Assembly: GCA_037178975.1 (NCBI GenBank)
Contig: JASJZH010000004.1
Location: forward strand, 9,858,001 to 9,922,000
DNA length: 64,000 bases
DNA from: Oscheius tipulae
Lineage: Eukaryota; Nematoda; Chromadorea; Rhabditida; Rhabditidae
Reading direction: 5' to 3'
The translations under genes were made by a program, and so were the position numbers. The notes beneath the pieces were generated by a model. It had not been told where the DNA came from. It did not search any database and saw only the letters and a list, made by a program, of their open reading frames with translations. This document shows positions 57,991-64,000 of the stretch, piece after piece; within the stretch, counting starts at the first letter, position 1; each line of letters starts with the position of its first letter.

Positions 57991-60414
57991 TAGGGAGAGC
58001 GCCCACACTTCCTCGATGACTTTCCCGAGTCAACTCCATCCTTCCCTTTCTTTCCGGTTTTGTTGTGGATCTGTATAGTGGCTGACAGGAGGATACAATA
58101 CAATTGCGATGGCGATACTGTCATATTTTTGCAGTTACTTACAGTACCGGGGATTTCTCACAGTCTCACCAATTACAACTCTTGTTGCAAGCTTTCTGTG
58201 TTTTACCAGTATCTTGGCTTCGGTGATTAATTCTGTCTCGCCATTATAGAACTTTGTGTTTATCACTCTGTAGTTGTCTTGGAAACAGCTCCGGGAGGAA
58301 ACATGACGCACACAGTTGTGGAGGAAGTTGTAAAAGCAGCGCGGCCTAGAAGACAGCTTGTTTGCGGACTCAGTGACCAAATGATTGTGTAGAGTTTTGA
58401 AATTTAGAGCATCTTGGTGTGAAATGTTATTCAAAGTATATGGATGCGGTGTACCAAAAATTTTGTGTGGCAGTACTTTTTGTTTGTGCGGCATGTAAAA
58501 TAGTTTTTTTTTTTTTCAAATTTGCTGCCAGTTCGCTATTACGACGAGATTCAAAAAATTTACTCGATTTTGGGCGAATTCGTAAAAGGTTTCTCCGATA
58601 TTGCTGTTTGAGCTTTGATTGAGCTCCCCAGTTGAACTCGCAATGACCACTGTCGTGAGGGGACCCAACTGCTATTGTATTAACCAACCAAAAAAAAAGG
58701 TTTCTACGGTATCGCATGACCCATCCGAATTTTTCCAACCTTGGCGCTCATTCACGTTGCCGAACGATTGCGGTCTGATTCCTCCAGCAAGCTTTCTACT
58801 CTCTCTCTGGAAACGGATCCGGCCCTGGTCCTGGCATCGTCCCGTTGCTTTCGCTTTCTTTGGTAGTGAGTGTGGGGTGGCTGGGAGCGAGGCAAGGGGG
58901 AACCGGTCGACTGCAGGGAGAGAGAGAGAGACAGAGAGACCGACAGCAAGCTGCCCTCTCTCCGAGCTCCTCTCTCTTGTGTCAGAGGAGGAACACACAC
59001 AACTTTTATGATTTCTCTATACGTGTTGGTAGTTATTTTCTGCCAGAAGACTTCCGTCTTCTCTCAATGAGCAGACACCAAAAACCGCCACCCTGCAATT
59101 TTCGTTTCTCCTACTCCATATCTGGTTGGGAAAGAAGTCCACCTCCGTCTAGTCTTCTTCTATACATAACTCTCTTTCCCTCATTTTCTCAGTCTCTGTG
59201 TAAACTAGAGTCAACTTTTTGAACCTGTTACACCCCCCAACAATCGCAACATAGAGAGACAGAGTCAGCGGTCAGAACTTTTTTCAGCCCCGAGAGAATT
59301 CGAACACTTTCCAGTGATCCTTGGAAATCTTTCTCGTCTCCTCATTTGTTTTATTGTTTCTAGCTCATAATCAATCCGGTTGTCTAAAAAACCAGACCAG
59401 AGCCTGCTACCGTATTGGCATGGCGCCATGTCAGACTCATTGCGGCAAGAGACAATGCAAGTCTTCGCATAAAAATTTCTATCAACCCCTCCTGTCATTG
59501 TTCTAACATGCATGGGCTATTTTACATTTCGCACTATTGAAAGCTCTACATGAAGGATGGTACTTACTACATACACCAGTAGTAGGTACCGTAGCCAGTA
59601 AATAGTAGATAATCGATTGTAAAAAAAATGAAGTGACCATTGACAGGTCAATTCTCCTGTACAGTTGTAGAAACCTTTTGGATTTCCACAGTAGCTCTTC
59701 AAAGCTCGTCACTTCGCGTCATTTTGCAACAGATATCTGTTTCAAACTTGGATAACTATGGTATAACTTTGAACATTCTTTCAATCGCATGACCCGAATT
59801 GGTTGCTTCAAAAGAAGCCTTTATAATCTTTCATACCAGTTCTAAGGTCAAACTACCGTTCTGTGATAAAGCATATTAAATATAGCCAAACCTTTTTTCC
59901 TGCTTTCACTCAACCAATTTTTTGCTCTTTGGCCATATGGATATCAATCTGGCTGCAGCAAGAAAACACCAGTAAGCCTCACAAATATAAACAGTACTCT
60001 TCGTCCATGTTATTCGACCTCCAACCTACAAAATCCACACACCCAGTTCTCATCATCATCGATCGAATCCGCACCCATTCTTGGACCAGTAATTTGACTT
60101 TTTGTCAGGAGGCGCGCCAGCGAGACGAGGCATCAAACACGTCTTGTGCTTTTCTGGCTGTAGCAGCAGCTTCTGCTGTCCTCCCAAACTAGGTCTTATG
60201 GGGTGGGAAATTTGATAGGTTTTAACTTTCGGATGTAGTTGAAAGCTTGTGGCTGTGAATCAGTGGAATCTGGACTGGTTTCTTTCAAGCTTACTCATAC
60301 TCCTTGCCTGGAAAGGATGAGTCAAGAGACATTCCAGATATAGCAGTTCAGGCGGATAGGCTAGGAAAGGGCTCGCGAGAAATTTGACGGAGCTTCTACA
60401 GTAATCCGCTAAAC

Positions 60415-60911
60415 ATGGAGGGCAAGGGAGAGGGTTCGAGCTATGGGAACATGAGTCAAGCGAAGAGGGCAGGGTTTCCTGTTATCACACTCATGCTTCG
60501 GAAGGAGACAGAAATTGCCAATATCTTGGAAACTTTTAAAAAAGTGTGTGTTGGGCCATCGGGATTTCGACGCTATGCTGACATTGTACGGGCGCGCCCC
60601 GGGGTACTTCATGAACTTTTGATAGTGAGACTAGAAATCTTTAGAGTAAGATTGAGGTTTCTTTACTTTTCCTGTTGCTCCATAGTTTTGGTGCCGTACA
60701 AACGCCAGCTGTCGAACCCTGCCTAAGTCTGTACGGAGACAGCTGGACGTTTGTTGCGAATCGAATGTTGCAAACCGTTTTCGACCGTCGAAACATTTGC
60801 TTTAAAACTACACCTTCACAAATATGTGCCACATTGCTCAATGAGGCCCAAACCTGTAAAGCATTGCGTGTTACAGAAACGATGAATGGCAATGACCAGA
60901 ACTTCAAGTAG
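60415..60911 (+). CDS. Possible two-exon gene fragment of unknown family
   Basis: An ATG-led frame (MEGKGEGSSYGNMSQAKRAG..., ending about VLHELLI) runs to a donor at 60627 (ATA|GTGAGA). After a TTGCTCCATAG acceptor at 60689 an open frame encodes TPAVEPCLSLYGDSWTFVAN and FKTTPSQICATLLNEAQTCK to a TAG at 60909-60911. The segments look coding by composition, but the intron does not join them in the same phase, so one of the ends is wrong or the locus is degraded. Confidence 0.25.
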
Positions 60912-63785
60912 AGCCAGGTAGTTGCTGATGTTAGCAGACTTGACTTTTACTGACCCTTAATAGTCGCGTCCTTTTTTAGCTCCAATTGACGTGACTCTTG
61001 CTTATTCTATGACCGGTTCCTGGTCCTTACAAATCTCTCGAGACTCGGCTACAGTACTACTCTCTAAACCTGTAAGACGATACCTACTCTCCACCTAAAT
61101 CATTGCCATCATCGGAGTTACGATCCTCAACCGGCTTTGTCGGCCGCATATGTTTGTGTGAGTGACCAGTCGCGGTCACATCTAGCCTCTCCCTCTGCCA
61201 CAGAGACCATATAACTTTCTCCTCCTCCTCGTTCCTAAAAGAGAGAGACCATGTCCGGGATATAGCCCCATGCCAATGAGGCTGGAGAGAGCGCGTACGG
61301 TCAAGAGAGTCACTAGCCTGCCTAGCGCATAGAGAGCACGCAATCTGCTGAGAGTCTCGCGCGTGCTGCGTAGCCGGTGTGGACGTACGCGCAGGAGGAG
61401 TCGCGCGGTCAGGCCCTATTTTCGCCTCGCCCTCGTCCTATCTCTGTAGCCTCTCTACCACTCTCTCTCGCTACCGAGAGAGTCACTCTCTCTCGCTCTC
61501 CTCGCGCCTCCAATATCACGTTTTGACACGGAGACACCGAGGCCTCTCTTTCTCTCTCGCTCCGCCACAATTATTCTTCTGTCCGTGCTTGTCTCTCGAT
61601 CGATTGATTCAACTAATATGACTCTTTAACAGCTTTTCTCTTCCAATACAATTCATGAGGGAACGCCGAGAGATTACGGGGTTTCCCCGCGTGGGAGAGA
61701 GGATGTTGTTTACTGGGCTTGTTTACTTGGCAACATAAGGGGAACGCTCATCATTTTTGCTTGAAAAGGCGCAAAATTTTGAAAATGGACTCTATTGACT
61801 ACAAAAATCGTTTTAGAATGTTTGTTTTGCACCAATTTCTTTAACTGTTTAACCCAACTGTGTCACCATTTTAACTTTGGAGAACGATGTGATACAAAAA
61901 TTGAGGCAGACTCATTGTTTCGGGCGGGAATTCACGCCAAGATTCATATATTTTGATAAGTGGAACCGAGAGTATACTACGGGTGTGATAATCTTGGCTT
62001 CTAACAACCTTCTCCTCACCTTCTGTTTCTGTACCTCTCTTTCGCACTACTGACAATTCTCGCCTTTCACTCTCTGTCTCCTGCTCTACGTATTCCGACC
62101 AACCTATCTGTTTGTTTTTCGCCGCAACCACCACACCGGGGTGGAAGTCTCGCTTCGCTCGACGCTTCATAAGACCGGCTACTCCACACCTTTTTGATAG
62201 TTGCTAGTATAGGCCACTATTTCTCACATCCCCAAGAGAAATCAAGACCAGAACACACTCTGTTGTGTTCCGTCCTCTCCTGCTCTAGCCTCCGGCAAAA
62301 ACAGCAGCTTATCCAGATGTCTGATCCTCTATTCCTTTGCGACTCTCTCTCTCTCTCCTCTAATCCCATTTTCAACTTAATCTGTAATACAAGAGTTTTT
62401 TTTCTTCTTTTCTCCTACTCTTGTCTCTTCATATATTGTCGCTCGGGTCCTGCGGTGGTTGCTTAACGAGCCATCTGCCGCCCCTTTGCCCTTGTGCTCT
62501 CCTGCCCTCCGAGACCACTCGTCTGTCCAGTTAGGATAGGGCGAGGAAATCAACAATTGACTCCTTACTTTCTCTGTCTCCTCCCTAATTCAATCGATCG
62601 TTTAGGACCTGTAAAAGTTCAAAACAATTGATTGTTTTATTGACAAGGTCACGTTCATTGCTCACATTTCCGGGCAGTTTTTATGCGCAGTTTTGAACTC
62701 AAGATAACCGAGCCACAATGGGATTTCGTGACTCTTGTGCATCCCACTCACATCTTCTGGATTCCTCTTCTCCCTTTCCACAAAAGGTGACTTTACCCCC
62801 TTTGTGTGAAGAGAGATTACGCCGTACCATTGCAAGGAACAGGAGGAGCCTGCAGCATATCTTTCTGGTCATTTCACAACTATCTTCTTCGCTTTCTCAA
62901 TTGTATTTCTCGGTGGTCAGTCAAAAATGTCAATTTGTCATAGACTAGACTTTATACTATCTCCAGCTGTATTTATCTGGCGTCCGGTCAATAATGGTAG
63001 TTATTCTGAGAAAATTGGCTAGCTTTCTCGGTCAGGTTGTTTGCCTTTCTTTTGAGCAGTTTTGCGAGCTGAATATCCAATGAGATTAGATGAAATTCTT
63101 CTACTGTATTTCTGGGTCTACGATAAAAACTTTTGGTGTCAGGTTTTTGGAAACCCAACATGTTTTGATCCGGTTGCGTACAGCTGAAAAAACATAGCAT
63201 TTCGAGCGAATTTGGACAAGTTTCCACAACTTTAAACAGTCCTTTATAGATTTCTATTAGTCTTTTCTCCACATTTCAGGGTTTCATAAGCAGATTTCTC
63301 ACTGATTGTAACTTTCTTTACAATTAAAGCCGTTGTTTTCCTTCTTCCAACCTCTCTACTTTTTCTGCTAACTGTGCTACTTTTCTCCCTCTCTCTCTTC
63401 CCGTCCCAAGAAGTGAACTGTGTGCTGTGCAGAAAACACGTCGTATTGTTCCCCTCTTGCATCGGGTCGCTGACTCCGAGAGAGACTGATAAGAAAGCAC
63501 CATCACGCTTTTCTCCATGTGTGCTCTTGCATATGGCTCTCTAGAAATCTCATTTCTGCTTTTCTGGATTTCTGATACCCAAAAACCCATATATTAACTA
63601 GACTGAGTCAAGTCTCGTGACTAGATGACTGTCCTTTAACACTTGTTGACCAACCTTTTCTCTGCTTAGAACCTTCCAGGCAGAGACAGAGAGACCCAAG
63701 AATACTTCCTTTTCTCCAGTAAGAGTTCCACCCCCATCTCTCTTGTTAATTCCTCGTGTTACTGGTCATCAAAAGCCATGTTAGG

Positions 63786-63901
63786 CTCGGGATGATCTTG
63801 CGGGCTCTGCGTCCACTGACCGCCAGCCTGATCAGAATCGATTGGACCTCATCTATGGCCACTTCATGTTTATGCCAAAGAGTCTGACTTTAAGGACAGG
63901 T
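63786..63901 (+). CDS. Coding-like exon at the right edge of the window
   Basis: Between an acceptor (CATGTTAG) and a donor (GGACAG|GTGATT) the frame is open and reads ARDDLAGSASTDRQPDQN then LDLIYGHFMFMPKSLTLRT. The gene would continue beyond 64000. The exon does not join the ZMIZ-like exon 5 in this frame, so it is probably a separate gene or needs intermediate exons. No family recognised. Confidence 0.35.
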
Positions 63902-64000
63902 GATTTACGCTCGAGGTTTCGGATCAGCTGACCTAGAGAGTCCCGCCGCCGCAGTCGACGGCACGCCAAAACAAAAATATTGGTTCTAGGCACAGAGAGA

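Larger units (their letters stand above)
55030..63780. other. Pyrimidine-rich region, mostly without genes
   Basis: Plus-strand C/T-rich DNA with CT arrays (57950-57990, 61480-61560) and a CRE palindrome (56615-56622). Isolated coding-like segments at 60415-60911 and beyond are listed separately; otherwise nothing phase-consistent was found. It may be a long intron of the ZMIZ-like gene or intergenic. Confidence 0.4.

Noticed and set aside
58135-58494. 119-codon minus-strand frame with protein-like composition
   Set aside because: No recognisable motif, start context or partner exon; length is within what chance gives at this base composition.
1-64000. CRISPR arrays, bacterial operons, ribosome-binding sites and prophage
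   Set aside because: Gene structure is eukaryotic throughout; no spaced direct repeats or prokaryotic signals were found.

Overview
The window looks like a piece of nematode nuclear genome. This is inferred from gene content and gene structure, because no sequence search was possible. Recognised families are an IL-17-receptor-like protein with a SEFIR domain, an SH3-PX-BAR sorting nexin of the SNX9/LST-4 type, a membrane O-acyltransferase with a C-terminal SGNH-like domain, two seven-pass receptor-like proteins and a ZMIZ-like amino terminus. Nearly all introns are GT-AG with TTTTCAG-like acceptors, many are only 34-47 nt, and several start codons sit just downstream of an unpaired splice acceptor, as expected with spliced-leader trans-splicing. 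The ORFs offered by simple translation are mostly shadows; the gene models here were rebuilt exon by exon by requiring reading phase to match across every intron.

Layout. 1-2.6 kb: GA-rich intergenic DNA plus one orphan coding exon on the minus strand. 2.65-6.66 kb (minus): complete ten-exon IL-17-receptor-like gene. 6.7-15.5 kb: long GA-rich stretch with no convincing gene. 15.8-18 kb: a decayed RTE-like retrotransposon and a head-to-head repeat. 18.3-25.3 kb (minus): complete twelve-exon sorting nexin with a possible internal alternative start. 28.6-29.3 kb (minus): two-exon single C2H2 zinc-finger gene. 32.1-41.0 kb is the gene-dense core: a seven-pass gene (+), a secreted Gly/His/Tyr-rich gene (-), a fifteen-exon acyltransferase (-) and a second seven-pass gene (-). 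42-44.6 kb: fragments of small membrane or secreted proteins (+). 44.6-52.6 kb: pyrimidine-rich DNA without recognisable genes. 52.7-55.0 kb (+): start of a ZMIZ-like gene whose 3' end is unclear. 55-64 kb: pyrimidine-rich DNA with a few isolated exon-like segments.

The genes do not form a pathway. The receptor is a membrane signalling protein; the sorting nexin acts at endocytic membranes; the acyltransferase and seven-pass proteins are membrane proteins of families that are large in nematodes; the His-rich protein is probably extracellular. The most distinctive properties of the window are its very short introns, stop codons that overlap the polyadenylation signal, a small dispersed element found in introns of several genes, and degenerate GACAGAGA arrays whose purine-rich strand changes between the left and right parts of the window.
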